From Papio anubis (lineage: Eukaryota > Chordata > Mammalia > Primates > Cercopithecidae), in the NCBI RefSeq assembly GCF_008728515.1, contig NC_044980.1, positions 30,892,290 through 30,956,289 of the forward strand: 64,000 nucleotides of DNA, read 5' to 3'. Under the pieces are notes generated by a model. That model had not been told where the DNA came from. It saw nothing but the letters and a program-made list of their open reading frames with translations, and searched no databases. The translations under genes and the position numbers were made by a program. Every line of letters begins with the position of its first letter. Position 1 is the stretch's first letter. Positions 41,811 through 52,955 of the stretch are shown here, piece after piece.

Positions 41811-42576
41811 CCTCTCCCTTTTTTCCCTTGCTATGTCCCTGCTTCTTTTCTCCTTCACCCATGTCCTGCTCTCAGTCCTTTTATTTAGGTGGCCCCTGTC
41901 TCATCCTTGTGTGCAGTTTGTTCAGGCCAGGGTTGCCACATTCCCTGCAAGGCCCTGCCTGCTAAGATCCCCAACGTCCCTGTGAAAAAAGTCTTATAGC
42001 CTTTCCCTTTTACAGATACAGAAACGGAGGCATGAAGAAATGGTAAGCTGTTTGATAATAGTTTCCCAGTGAGGGAAGAGTGAAATCATTACCTGGCTGA
42101 GGAGGAAAAGGGATGGGACATTTTAAGGTGACAAGCTCATCCTAGTTTGTCAGGACTGCCATGGAATTAGCATAGGAGGGTCCCACATCCCAGGAAACCT
42201 TTCAGACCTGGGTAGACCAGGAGACTTGGTGACCTTAGATTGGGAGGGGGAAAAAGAAGGGAGTTCTTGCCAATGTCAGGAGCTAGGCATCTCTGAGCCT
42301 GGGCTCCCATCTCCCAGGGGGCTGTCTTCTTCCCAGTCCCTCTGTCCACAGGACACAGTCGTCCGCTGAAGCACAGGCTGCCTCTGCCTGCACCCGAGTG
42401 GGGACAGGTGTGCTTCTAGTGCTGGAGCCACTAGCCATCTGACATCTTGATTCTCCAGTCTCCGGGGTTGAGCTGTTGTACAGACCCAGTGCTGAGCACA
42501 CAGTGGATCGATCCTCCATGAATATTTGTCCCATGGCTAAAACCTGAATTTTATGTGGAAAGGGGGCAGGCCTGGA
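41811..42576. other. Unique sequence with a short MIR-like patch
   Basis: 'cttttacagatacagaaacgg' (42007-42027) and 'gtttcccagtgaggga' recall a reversed MIR core. Nothing else identified. Confidence 0.4.
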
Positions 42577-42870
42577 AAAAAAATTTTTTTTTTTTTTGAG
42601 ACAGAGTCTTACACCCCAGGCTGGGGTGCAGTAGCACAATCTTGGCTCACTGCACCCTCCACCTTCCAGGTTCAAGTGATTCTCCCACCTCAGCCCCCTA
42701 AGTAGCCGGAATTACAGGCGTGTGCCACCATGCCCAGCTAATTTTTTTGTATTTTTTTGTAGAGACGTGCCATGTTGCCCAGGATGGTCTTGAACTCCTG
42801 AACTCAATTGATCTATCCACCTCAGCCTCCCAAAGTGCTGGGATTACAGGCATGAGCCACTGCGCCTGGC
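42577..42870 (-). mobile_element. Alu (S/J), minus
   Basis: T-run, Alu antisense text with 'gagtcttacaccccaggctgg' (deletion), ending 'ccactgcgcctggct'. TSD unclear. Confidence 0.9.
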
Positions 42871-43574
42871 TGAGAAGTCCTTTTTCCTGACCTGTTCAAT
42901 GGGAGACCTCTAGCTATACACACAGGTGTCTTTTTAGTCACAATCCCTTTGGCATCCTCAGACATGAAAGCCTTCTTCCTGTTTTATTTACAAAACCCAC
43001 TGCCTGTTCTAATCCACTACCTCTAATCTCCTAAAGCCCCACACTCTGCATGGGGCCACCAGTCCCCGAGGCAGCTTTGATGCCGCACATTTGCATCTGG
43101 GAACGCAACTCTGGTTCTCTCTCACATTCGGAAACCATGGGGATAATGAGCAGATGTTTCTCTAATAACGAGAAGATGTGCAGACTCCGACACATGAGAA
43201 TAGTTTCCAGTCCGTAAGTTAATTAGCAAGCTGGGGAGCCCAGATAAATAGAGCTTTCTGTTTCCTTTCCTGGAGTCTAAAATATCTGATCTGGAGGTTC
43301 CCTCCCTACTTTCCCCTCCACCTCAGACACCAGGATTTGAGGGGAAACATTTAAATGCCTGATAATCTGTGTGCATGGAACTGGCTTCTAAGCAGCCACA
43401 TGGCCTGTGTTCCTGCAGCAACTGCCACTTGTAGATACACAGTCAGTTCTCAGTGATTTGCTGGCTGTCTCTCCATCCCCAAACCCCCAACCCTGGCTCA
43501 TTTGTTCTTCATATTTCCTTTCTCATGGGCTTCATGGCAGCATTCTTGGAAGTAGAGAGGGGATGAGAGTTACG
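42871..43574. other. Repeat-free block with enhancer-like words
   Basis: 43060-43280 holds 'atttgcatctggg', 'aagttaattagcaagc', 'gataatgagcag' and 'cagataaatag' close together, which resemble POU, homeodomain and GATA sites. No gene; regulatory role unproven. Confidence 0.35.
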
Positions 43575-43805
43575 GAGCTTTATGTGCCAAGCCCTTTGTT
43601 GGAGGCATTTTTTTTTCTTTGTCTCATATAATCTTTAAGGCATCCCATGAGGGAGGCATCATTGTTTTCCTTTGCTGTACACATGGCAAAACTAAGTCTT
43701 AGACAAGTTAAACTACTCTAGCTGTTAAGTGGGGAAAGAGATTTAAAGCTGGGTTTGACGTAGTAGGGCTCAAGTTCCCCACCTTAGGCCTTGGACCTGA
43801 GCGTT
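43575..43805 (-). mobile_element. MIR, minus
   Basis: 'tgtgccaagccctttgttgg', 'aggcatcccatgagggagg', 'gcaaaactaagtcttagacaag' and 'agctgttaagtggggaaag' are reversed MIR. Confidence 0.75.
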
Positions 43806-44599
43806 CAACCAGTCCAGTTCTCCCTTTATTTTAAAGGTGCCCATAGATTTCCCAAGGACATGCATTGACGATGATGGATCTAAGGGCAGAAGTCGGGCCT
43901 TCCAGGCCTCGGGTTCCACTTTGCCCACTCTGTGGTTCCTTCCCCCCACCCTGCCGTTAAAAAGTCTGCCCTACTGATCTTCTCTCTTCTCTTTGAGAAA
44001 TGGTGAAAATAGGAATGGTTAGTGTTTTCAAGCAGGTTGAACAGTCTCTAGAAGACAGAGAGATAGCCCGAAGATTATCTCGAAATTTCTTCCAGCTAGA
44101 AGACCCAGTGTTTGTTTGTAAAACATTTAATACTCAGCATTTGAGACTCAGTCGAATGAGTGTGTTCCCTGGTTGATGGTGTGTTTACGGACTATCAGTG
44201 GCTGTTGCTAACAGTACTTTGAAACAAGAGACATGTGTTTTTAATAGAATTGCAAGTTTTATGCCTTGTTAAAAATACTGCCGTGGCTGCTGGCTGGGGG
44301 GAATCAGGGAGCTATGAATTCCATCCTCAGTCTGCTGGGGCAGGGGAGAGGGCCTGGCTGAGGATGGCCTCTGCCCTCACATTTGCTTTCCTTCCTGTGG
44401 CCCTCCCTGTTTGCTCTTGGGAGTGACCACTGGTCACCAGCTGGTCTTCTCAGCTCCACTCATACATAGAAGAGCGCTGGGCTTCATGCTCTCTGAATGG
44501 GAAGAACAAAGCACTTTTTATTTTCAGAGAAGCTTTTGCCTTAATTGTAAAGAGCGGCCATTGGATTTTGTGGAAAGCCTAAATTACAGAGTGCTTTAG
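43806..44599. other. Unique sequence, no gene recognised
   Basis: Ordinary sequence; no repeat. Confidence 0.5.
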
Positions 44600-45034
44600 G
44601 GAACCAACCCAAATGCCCATCAATAATAGACTGGATAAAGAAAATGTGGCACATATACACCATGGAATACTATGCAGCCATAAAAAAGAATGAGCTCTTA
44701 CCCTTTGCAGGGACATGGATGAAGCTGGAAACCATCACCCTCAGCAAACTAACACAGAAACAGAAAACCAAACACCGCATGTTCTCACTCATAAGTGGGA
44801 GTTGAACAATGAGAACACATGGACACAGGAAGGGGAACATCACACACTGGGGCCTGTCAGGGGTTGGGGGCAAGGGGAGGGAGAGCATTAGGACAAATAC
44901 CTAATGCATGAGGGGCTTAAAACCTAGATGACGGGTTGATGGGTGCAGCAAACCCATGGCACATGTATTCCGATGTAATAAACCTGTACGTTCTGCACAT
45001 GTATCCCAGAACTTTAACAAAAAAAAAAAAAGAG
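44600..45034 (+). mobile_element. L1PA 3' end, plus, 5' truncated
   Basis: 'caaatgcccatcaataatagac', 'ggaatactatgcagccataaa', 'ctcactcataagtgggag' and 'aaacctagatgacgggttg', ending in an A-run (45020-45032). The wording fits mid-age L1PA (about L1PA5-8). It covers the last ~435 bp only and no clear TSD is seen. Confidence 0.93.
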
Positions 45035-45204
45035 AAATAAATGTATCCCTCTGACTTAAGGGAATACTTTCTGCATGCTAGCGCCTGGGGTAAAAGCCAG
45101 ACCCCAAGGAGGATAATTGGTCATTCTCACATTGCCCAATGCAGCGCCTGTCCCAAAGTGGTGCCTAGAGGTCCTTCTTTGACTTCAGTTTTCAACACAA
45201 GATG

Positions 45205-46000
45205 TGTTCTTTTTTCCTGATTGTGAAAGAAATCACTGTATAAACATGAAGTAAATTTTTATAAATAATTTTGCCACCCATAGATACTGTTCTTTTTTTT
45301 TGAGACAAGATCTTGCTCTATCACCCAGGCTGGAGTGCAGTAGCACGATCATAACTCATTGGAACCTCAACCTTCCAGGCTCAAGCAGTCCTCCCTCCTT
45401 AGCCTCCTTGGTAGCTGGGACTACAGGCATCCACCATCATGGCTGGCTAATTTTTGTATTTTTGATACAGACAGGGTTTCACCATGTTGCCCAGGCTGGT
45501 CTCAAACTCTTGGGCTCAAGCAATCTGCCCACCTCAGCCTCCCAAAGTGCCAAGATTACAGGCATGAGCCACTGTGCCGGGCCAATACTGTTCATTTCTA
45601 AGACATTTCTTCCAAATCTTTTCTTCCTGAGTGTATGTATACATGTAAATAGAATGTCTATAACACTGGAATCATAGTCTGCATTTCACATACTGCCTTT
45701 CCCACAACAAACAGCACATTCTTATTTCAGTAAGGATCCTTCAAAATGTGTTTCTTTAAAATCATAAGTGCATCCATCCAGTGGATGCGCCACAGTTGAC
45801 TTAAATAGTGCTCTTTTCCTCAAATATTGTGACTGCAGATTTTTCCTATTATAGAAAATACTGTAATATTCTTGCCCTTTGCTCTGAATTACATGAAATG
45901 TTTCTTTTGTTGGAACTATCGTTGCCTTTTTCCCCATGCTAGATGATGAATGTGTTCTAGCAATGTAAATCAAATTACCTTTTAAATGCACAACTCCCCT
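45205..46000 (-). mobile_element. L1M-type relic, minus, split by Alu
   Basis: AT-rich text with 'gtatgtatacatgtaaatag', 'catttcacatactgccttt' and 'aaatactgtaatattc' resembles the reversed L1M 3' region seen at 26.4 kb. Divergence is high. Confidence 0.5.
45293..45584 (-). mobile_element. Alu (J/S), minus
   Basis: TSD 'atactgttc' at 45284-45292 and 45585-45593. Confidence 0.93.
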
Positions 46001-46138
46001 CACCTAAGTTAAGAAAACTGGTATTGTTTGGCAAAGAGGGCCAGATCTTAAAAATAAAATAAGAGAGTGAGAATGAAAGAATGCACATTACTTCAGCTCT
46101 TACGGAAACCTGGATTGTATTGTGCAAATTATGAATAT

Positions 46139-46434
46139 TGGCTGGGCACAGTGGCTCACGCCTGTAATCCCAACACTCTGGGAGGCCGAGGAGGGTGGGT
46201 CATTTGAGGCTGGAAGTTCAAGACTAACCTGGCCAACATGGTGAAACCCCGTCTCTACTAAAAATACAAAAATTAGCCAGGTGTGGTGGCACATGCTTGT
46301 AGTCCCAGCTAGTTGGGAGGCTGAGGCAGGAGAATCACTGGGACTTAGGAGGCGAAGGTTGCAGTGAGCCGAGATTGTGCCATTGCACTCCAGCCTGGGC
46401 GACAGAGTGAGACTCCATCTCAAAAAATACATGT
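46139..46434 (+). mobile_element. AluS, plus, with a CA-repeat tail
   Basis: Complete Alu whose A-tail runs into 'tacatgtata' and (CA)n (46437-46457). Confidence 0.92.
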
Positions 46435-46457
46435 ATACACACACACACACACACACC
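46435..46457. repeat. (CA)n microsatellite at an Alu tail
   Basis: About ten CA units grown from the Alu tail. Confidence 0.9.
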
Positions 46458-46960
46458 TGGCCCTGTTCCCTCTGGAAGTTTACTATCTACTCCCAAGGAA
46501 GCCTGATACACACACGGGAGAGAAATAGAGAATAATTTATGAAAGACTGTAACAAGGTGTCAACATGGTGGATGAATTGGTACTAAGAGAAGATAGAAAA
46601 CAAAGAGAAATTCCTTTTATTTTCTGGTGCCATTAAAGACTCCTAGACAGAGATAGAATTTGAGGTTGGTCTTAAATATCTAAGATTTAAAAAAACAGAA
46701 AACTGCCTTGTGTTGAGCTCCTACAATGTGCTTGGTATTTCATATATATGTGATTTATTTCTTACAGTAACTCCATCTAATTATTGTTAAAGGCAATTAG
46801 ACCCTTACAAAAAATATACAGTACCTTAAGTTATAGATTAGTATAATAAGATTGGAAATACTGTCAAATACAGTATGTCTGAAATGGACACAGGACAATA
46901 AATATTTTAGAAATGGAAGAAATCAGGGCAAAGGGAAAGTATGAACAGGAAGAATAGGAT
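46458..46960 (-). other. Unique sequence with a MIR fragment
   Basis: 'gagctcctacaatgtgcttgg' to 'cagtaactccatctaattatt' (46715-46788) is a reversed MIR part. Otherwise AT-rich and unrecognised. Confidence 0.45.
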
Positions 46961-47413
46961 GGGAAGAATGTAAACTCTATGGGGGGGGGGGGCGCCAAGC
47001 GTGGTGGCTCACGCCTATAATCCCAGCACTTTGGGAGGCTGAGTCGGGTGGATCACCTGAGGTGATGAATCCCAAGACCAACCTGGCCAACATGGCGAAA
47101 CGCTGTCTCTACTGAAAAATACAAAAACCACCTGGGCGTGGTGGTGGGTGCCTGTAATCCCAGGTACTCAGGAGGCTGAGGCAGGGAGCATTGCTTGAAC
47201 CCGGGAGGGAGGTTGCAGTGAGGCAAGATCGCACCACTGTACTTCAGCCTAGGCGACAGAGCCAGACTCCATCTCAAAACACCACCACCACCAAAAAAAC
47301 CTCTATGAGGGGAAGGATTCTTTGCTGGTTTTATTCACTGATGGATCCCACACAACTGGATTAATGGCTGAACATAGTAGGTGTTCAATAAATATTTGTT
47401 GAATGAATGAATG
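46961..47413 (+). mobile_element. L2 3' terminus, plus, split by Alu
   Basis: 'gaatgtaaactctatg' then, after the Alu, 'ctctatgaggggaaggattc' and 'ggtgttcaataaatatttgttgaatg' with the terminal (GAAT)n repeat. Confidence 0.85.
46982..47297 (+). mobile_element. AluS, plus, with a G-run head
   Basis: TSD 'aa(a/c)ctctatg' at 46972-46981 and 47298-47307. The head is a 12-G run (46981-46992) before 'cgccaagcgtgg', and the tail is 'caccaccaccacc'-like. Confidence 0.9.
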
Positions 47414-47445
47414 AGGTGGCCAAGATGTTTGCTATATGGTCCTGT

Positions 47446-48794
47446 TGAGGGGTGACAATGTGGTAGAGCCCTCACTCTCAGCGCCTCCTCAGCCTCCGCA
47501 TGCACTCTGGCCGCGCTTGAGGAGCCCTTCAGCTCACCACTGCACTGTGGGAGCCCCTCTCTGGGCGGGCTGAGGCCAGAGCCGGCTCCCTTTGCTTGCC
47601 TGGAGGTGTGGAAGGAGAGGCGCGGCGGCAACCGCAGCTGCCTGCGGCTCACAAGCCAGCACAAGTTCTCGCAGGCGCACTCGGAGCCCCGGCCACCAGC
47701 ACGGCGGGCCCAGGGCAGTGAGGGGCTTAGCACCCGGTCCAGCAGCTGTGGAGGTTACACAGGGTCCCCCAGCACTGCCCGCCCGCATGCACCCCGCTGG
47801 AATTCTCGTCGGGCCTCAGCTGCCTCCACACGGGCCAAGGTTCGGGACCAGCAGCGGGCCATGTCCTAGCGGCCCCCTCCGAGGTGGGCTCCCACACCGC
47901 CGGAGCCTCGGCTGCCCCCGGCTCTGTGGTGCCCAGTCCCCATCGACCACCTAAGCGCTGAGGAGTGCAGGCGCGGATCCAGACTGGCAGGCAGCTCTGC
48001 ATGCAGCCCCTGTGTGGATCCACTAGGTGAAGCCAGCTGGGCTCCCCAGTCTAGTGGGGACTTGGAGAACTTTTATGTCTAGCTAAGGGATTGTAAATAC
48101 ACCAATCAGGAATACACCAATCAGTACTCTGTATTTAGCTAACCTAGTGGGGACTTGGAGAACTCTTCTAGCGCTTTGTGTCTAGCTAAAGGATTGTAAA
48201 TGCACCAATCAGCATGCTGTCAAAATGGACCAATCAGCATGCTGTCAAATGGACCAATCAGCGTTCTGTAAAATGGACCAATCAGCGCTCTGTAAAATGG
48301 ACCAATCAGCTCTCTGTAAAATGGACCAATCAGCAGGATGTGGGTGGGGTCAGATAAGGGAATAAAAGCAGGCTGCCCTAGCCAATCAGTGGTAAACTGG
48401 TCGGGTGTCCTTCCACATGTTGGGGGGGTTGTTCTTTTACTCTTTGCAACGAATTTTGGAGCTGCTGGTTCTTTGGGTCTGTGCAGCGTTTGTGAGCTGT
48501 GCGCGCGGCGTTTGTGATCTGTAACATTCACTGCGAAGGTCTGCAGGTTCACTCCTGAGGCCAGTGAGACCACGAACCTTAACGAACAACTCCAGGAGTG
48601 GTGTTTTAAAAACTGTATAATACTTACCATGAGAGTCTGCAATTTCACTCCTGAAGCCAATGAGACCATGAACTGACCAGAAGGAAGAAACTGCGGACTT
48701 ACCTTATTTAAGAGCTGTAACGCTCAACCTCGAGGGTCCACGGCTTCGTTCTTGAAGTCAAGGAGACCAAGAACCTTCTAATTTCGGGCACACA
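47446..48794 (+). mobile_element. Solo LTR12 (HERV9-type) LTR, plus
   Basis: Begins 'tgaggggtgacaatgtgg' and ends 'atttcgggcacaca', about 1.35 kb. The order is a GC-rich U3 start, a duplicated 'ctagtggggacttggagaac' segment (48052, 48146), a tandem CCAAT array, a TATA-like 'aataaaa' at 48361, then an R/U5 part with repeats of 'ctcctgaggccagtgagacc'. Flanking 4-mers ctgt/gtgt match at three of four. No internal viral genes are present, so it is a recombined solo LTR. Confidence 0.9.
48202..48392 (+). promoter_or_regulatory. LTR12 core promoter: CCAAT array and TATA-like box
   Basis: 'ccaatca' occurs at 48205, 48230, 48254, 48278, 48302 and 48326 with 24-25 bp spacing, again at 48382, and twice upstream (48102, 48117). 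'gataagggaataaaa' (48354-48367) supplies GATA and TATA-like words. In this LTR family such arrays bind NF-Y and drive plus-direction transcription; activity here is inferred. Confidence 0.72.
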
Positions 48795-49129
48795 GTGTAC
48801 CTTGCTAAGTGGCCAGATGTAGTTTTGAGTTTTGAGTTCCTTGTAAACAAACCACATGGAGTAATAGGTTCAGCAAAGGCCTCAGTTTATGAGTAAGGTT
48901 CAGGTTTAGTAGTCAGTGGGGACAGGTTTGGGCCAGGTTACATCTAGGAGAGATGGGCATCTATTGCAAAGGGCAGGACTGGTATGGGCAGTAGGGGCTG
49001 GTGCGCAGAGGAGGCAGAGAAGCAGGGTTTGGCCGGTAGGGATGTGGTGAGTGAGGAGGAGCCTCTTGACTGGAGCCAGGAGCACGGTGAGCAGCTACGA
49101 AAGAGAGTCTGGGCAGAGTTATTTAAAAG
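48795..49129. other. No recognised feature
   Basis: Unique G-rich sequence downstream of LTR12. Confidence 0.45.
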
Positions 49130-49136
49130 CAAAAGC

Positions 49137-49425
49137 AGGCTGAGTGTGTGGCTCACACCTGTGATCCCAGTACTTTGGGAGGCCGAGGAGGATGGAGTAC
49201 AAGGTCAGGAGATTGAGACCATTCAGGCCAACATGGTGAAACCCCATCTCTATTAAAAATATAAAAATTAGTTGGGCGTGGTGACAGGTACCTGTAATCC
49301 CAGCTGCTACAGAGGCTAAGGTAGAATTGCTTGAACCTGGGAGGTGGAGGTTGCAGTGAGCTGAGATTGTGCCACTGCATTCCAGCCTGGCAACAGAGCA
49401 AGATTCCATCTTAAAAAAAAAAAAA
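49137..49425 (+). mobile_element. AluS, plus
   Basis: Complete diverged Alu; flanks 'aaaagca' on both sides. Confidence 0.9.
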
Positions 49426-49457
49426 GCAATCCTGTCATTTCCTTCCTAGACCTATAA

Positions 49458-49832
49458 CCTCTGTTTCGAACTGAATTATACCTGCCTCTTTACAAATTCA
49501 TTTGTTGAAGCGTTAACCCCCAGTGTGACCGTGTTTGGAGATAGGGCTTTTAAGGGGGTAAAGTTAGATCTTAAGGGTGGGGTCCTCATCCAGTAAGACT
49601 GCTGTCCTTGTAAGAAGAGGTAGAGAAACCAGAGGTTGCTCTCTTTCTGCTCATGAGCAGAAGAAAGGCACAGCAGAAAGTGACGAGCCAGGAGGAGTGG
49701 CCTCACCAGAAGCGAGCCCTGGCAACGTCTTTATCTTGGACTTTTAGCCTTCAGGACTGTGGAGGAAGTAAATTTCTGCAACAAGTCACCCAGTCTGTGG
49801 TATTTCATTATGGCTAATGTGAGTAATACAGT
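49458..49832 (+). mobile_element. MLT1-type MaLR LTR, plus
   Basis: 'gaactgaattatacctgcc', 'gtgtgaccgtgtttggagatag', 'ccttgtaagaagaggtagaga', 'cttggacttttagccttcag' and 'caagtcacccagtctgtggta' in LTR order. Confidence 0.85.
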
Positions 49833-49887
49833 CTGTGTAGAAAGATAGAGCCACACCCACATGGAGAGTCCTGCAAATGTGAACTTG

Positions 49888-50172
49888 CCTTTTTTTTTTT
49901 GAGGGGGGGGCGCGTCACACTGTTGCCCAGGCTGCAGCACAGTGATGCAATCATACTTCACTGTAACTTCAACTCCTGTGTTCAAACGATCCTCCTGTCT
50001 CAGCCTCCTGAGTAGCTGAGACTACCATGTCCAGGTGATTTTTGTCTTATTTTTAGAGACAAGGGTTTCCTTATATTGTCCAGGCTGGTTTTGAAGTCCT
50101 GGCCTCAAGTGATCCTTCCACCTCAGCCACCCAAAATGCCGGGATTACAGGCATGAGCCACCATGCCAAGCC
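49888..50172 (-). mobile_element. AluJ, minus
   Basis: Highly diverged Alu with 'ggggggcgcgtcacactgttg' and 'atcatacttcactgtaacttc'. It lacks part of the linker. Confidence 0.9.
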
Positions 50173-51104
50173 AAGATGTTCAGTTTTAGAAGAGACTTGA
50201 AGCATTACCAATTCTGAGATGCTCCTTTTCTGTTCCGAAATATGTGAGAGCTGTCTCACATCCACCTTGATAGTAACAGCGGCTCCCGGGCCCTCATTCT
50301 CAAGAGAGATGTAACAATACTAGGTTGGGGGAGGCAGGAAGGGCACACCCATGTAGTTGAACCGATCAAGTCCAGTCTCTTCAATTTTGGTCTGGCGTTT
50401 TTCACTGTATCTTTTGCAGCCTATTTATCTAAATCCGTGGCCCTTCCCTGCCCCCTTCCGAGCACATATATGACTCACCCACAATTATAAATTAAAATTG
50501 TACACCGCGGGAATAGATGGTGGGGGGATAGCAGTGGTCACTGCATACCCCTCATTGACAGCATCTGGTCCTAACCATAAATAGCCCATGGGAAACCAGT
50601 GTCCTAGGAGAGGGGCCACGTGGCGGGAGCCTGGCCATTTGTTTTTCTTTGGCTGTCTTCTGGCCAAATGCTTATTTCTCAACTGACTTCTATAGCCCCC
50701 AGAGCTGGCTCTTTCTTTTTTCACTGTGCATCCACTGAAGATCATCCAAAGGTCTCAAAGTTTTAAAGAGAAACTGATGCTTCTGTTTTGTCCTAAGAGG
50801 AAATGCTATTTCTGAAAATCACCAATTCTTTGTAAAGTTGGGTCACCATGTACATTATGCACTGACCAATTGAGGGAGGTAAAATTCACCTCCTCTACAT
50901 AATGAATGGAGCTCCCTAGAATTGTGCAACACGATGGTCTGAGACTAGAATTTCACGTGGGATTGGGCCAAAGTCAATTTAGGGTCACCTTCAGCTCAGG
51001 ACTAACTGTGTGCTGCTTTGATAACCCATTAAGGGAAGCCCAGTATGTTGTCTTTTCTTTGCAACTTGGATCTTGATGGCCTAGGTAGTTTTTAGCAAAT
51101 GTTT
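50173..51104. other. Unique sequence, no gene recognised
   Basis: About 930 bp. 50832-50905 has an imperfect inverted repeat ('ggaggt'...'acctcc' within 'cattatg'...'cataatg'). No repeat or exon recognised. Confidence 0.45.
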
Positions 51105-51426
51105 TTGTTTTATTTTTTTGTTTTTTTGGTTTTTGTTTTGTTTTTTTGAGATAGAGTCTCAATCTGTCACCCAGGCTGGAGTGCAGTGGCACAGTTTTGG
51201 CTCATTGCAACCTCCATCTCCCGGGTTCAAGCAATTCTCCTGCCTCAGCCTCCCGAGTAGCTGGGATTACAGGTACGCACCACAACACTTGGCTAATTTT
51301 TGTATTTTTAGTAGAGACGGGGTTTCACCATGTTGGCCAGGCTGGTTTCAAACTGCTGACCACGTGGTCTTCCCACCTCAGCCTCCCAAAGTGCTGGGAT
51401 TACAGGTGTGAGCCACCACGCCCGGC
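51105..51426 (-). mobile_element. AluS, minus
   Basis: Long T/G-rich tail ('gttttatttttttgttttttt'), complete Alu ending 'ccaccacgcccggcc'. Confidence 0.93.
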
Positions 51427-51460
51427 CTTCAACAATTATTTTTAAATTATTATCATGATA

Positions 51461-51760
51461 AGGCCAGTTGCTGTGGCTTAGGCACTTTGGGAGGCTGAGG
51501 TGGGAGGATTGCTTGAGCTCAGGAGTTCAAGACCAGCCTGGGCAACAAAATGAGACCACCCCCCCCCCATTTCTACAGAAAAGCAAAAACTCAGCCGGGC
51601 ATGGTGGTGCACACCTGTGATCCTAGCTATATGGAGGCTGAGGCAGGAGGACAGTTTGAGCCCAGGAGGTCAAGGCTGCAGTGAGCCTTATGGCAGTGCA
51701 CTCCAGCCTGGGTGACAGACTAAGACCCTGTCTCAGAAAAAAAAAAAAAAAAAAAAAACG
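51461..51760 (+). mobile_element. AluJ, plus
   Basis: Head 'aggccagttgctgtggct' with a deletion before 'aggcactttggg'. It has a C-run at 51559-51568 and an A-run tail of about 23. It lies head-to-head with the preceding minus Alu. Confidence 0.9.
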
Positions 51761-51925
51761 AGAGAGAAGGTGAGAGCTAAGGTGTGTCCTGGGCCATTTT
51801 TCTCTTCAGCACAACTTGAATCATAGGGAAATGTGGGTTCAGAAGAAGCACCTCCTCCCATAACCCTAGGGCTTTGACTTCACCAGCTTCCTTCAGTATC
51901 TTCTCCAAGGCCATAAAGTCATGTC

Positions 51926-52228
51926 GGCTGGGTGCGGTGGCTCACGCCTGTTATCCCAACACTTTGGGAGGCCAAGGCAAGTGTATCACCTGAGGCCAGG
52001 AGTTCGAGACCAGCCTGGACAACATGGTGAAACCCCGTCTCTACTAAAAATACAAACATTAGCCTGGCATGGTGGAGCATGTCTGTAATCCTAGCTACTT
52101 GGGAGGCTGAGGCAGGAAAATCTCTTGAACCTGGGAGGCAGAGGTTGCAGTGAGCCAAGATGGCGCCACTGCACTCCAGCCTAAGAGACAGAGTGAGACT
52201 CCGTCTCAAAAAAGAAAGAAAGAAAATT
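51926..52228 (+). mobile_element. AluS, plus
   Basis: Complete Alu with 'aaaaaagaaagaaagaaaa' tail. Confidence 0.93.
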
Positions 52229-52356
52229 GTATCAACACATTTCTCTAAAAACTGGTTGAAAAGGAGCCACTTTTGGAGAGTGTGCACGGGGGAGCGGCTT
52301 CTCGCCCCTAACTCTGTTCCTATGTTGAGGAGATTTGGGGCTAAATGTTGAAAAGC

Positions 52357-52666
52357 CGGCGGGGCGCAGTGGCTCAAGCCTGTAATCCCAGCACTTTGGG
52401 AGGCCGAGACGGGCGGATCACAAGGTCAGGAGATCAAGACCATCCTGGCTAACACGGTGAAACCCCGTCTCTACAAAAAAATATACAAAAAACTAGCCAG
52501 GCGAGGTGGCGGGTGCCTGTAGTCCCAGCTACTCATGAGGCTGAGGCAGGAGAATGGCGTAAACCCGGGAGGTGAAGCTTGCAGTGAGCTGAGATCTGGC
52601 CACTACACTCCAGCCTGGGCGACAGAGCGAGACTCCGTCTCAAAAAAAAAAAAAAAAAATTTTTTT
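52357..52666 (+). mobile_element. Young AluYR-like element, plus
   Basis: Near-consensus body with 'ggctcaagcctg', 'aaaaaactagccaggcgagg', 'ggcgtaaacccggg' and 'gagatctggccac', the Old World monkey variant set. TSD 'ttgaaaagc' at 52348-52356 and 52667-52675. A17 tail is followed directly by T9. Confidence 0.9.
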
Positions 52667-52675
52667 TTGAAAAGC

Positions 52676-52955
52676 GAAGAACCTGTGAAGGAAGTGGCTT
52701 AGAGGTAAAAGGGAATTCGAAGAAAAATAACTGATCCACAAAATTTAGTTTGAAAAATGCATGTAGAGAGCATAAACTACTTGAACTTCCTCTTTGGTTG
52801 CTGGACTGTATTTCTGTGATCCCAGTAGCACTCTGAGGCTGTCACATGGGTGACAGTTTTGCGTATTTGACGTGAATTACACTAGTGAATGATGTGGAGA
52901 TAAGTGTAAGTAAATTAGTGCAGGTTTGTAGTATTAAATAAAGTTTTGATAAATC
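52676..52955. other. No recognised feature
   Basis: Unique sequence. Confidence 0.45.

Noticed and set aside
48220..48669. 149-codon minus-strand frame
   Set aside because: Created by the tandem 24-bp units of the LTR12 (repeating LIGPFYR-type residues); an artefact of the repeat.
50832..50905. Imperfect inverted repeat as a microRNA-like hairpin
   Set aside because: Paired blocks are short and the unpaired segments are too unequal for a precursor stem.
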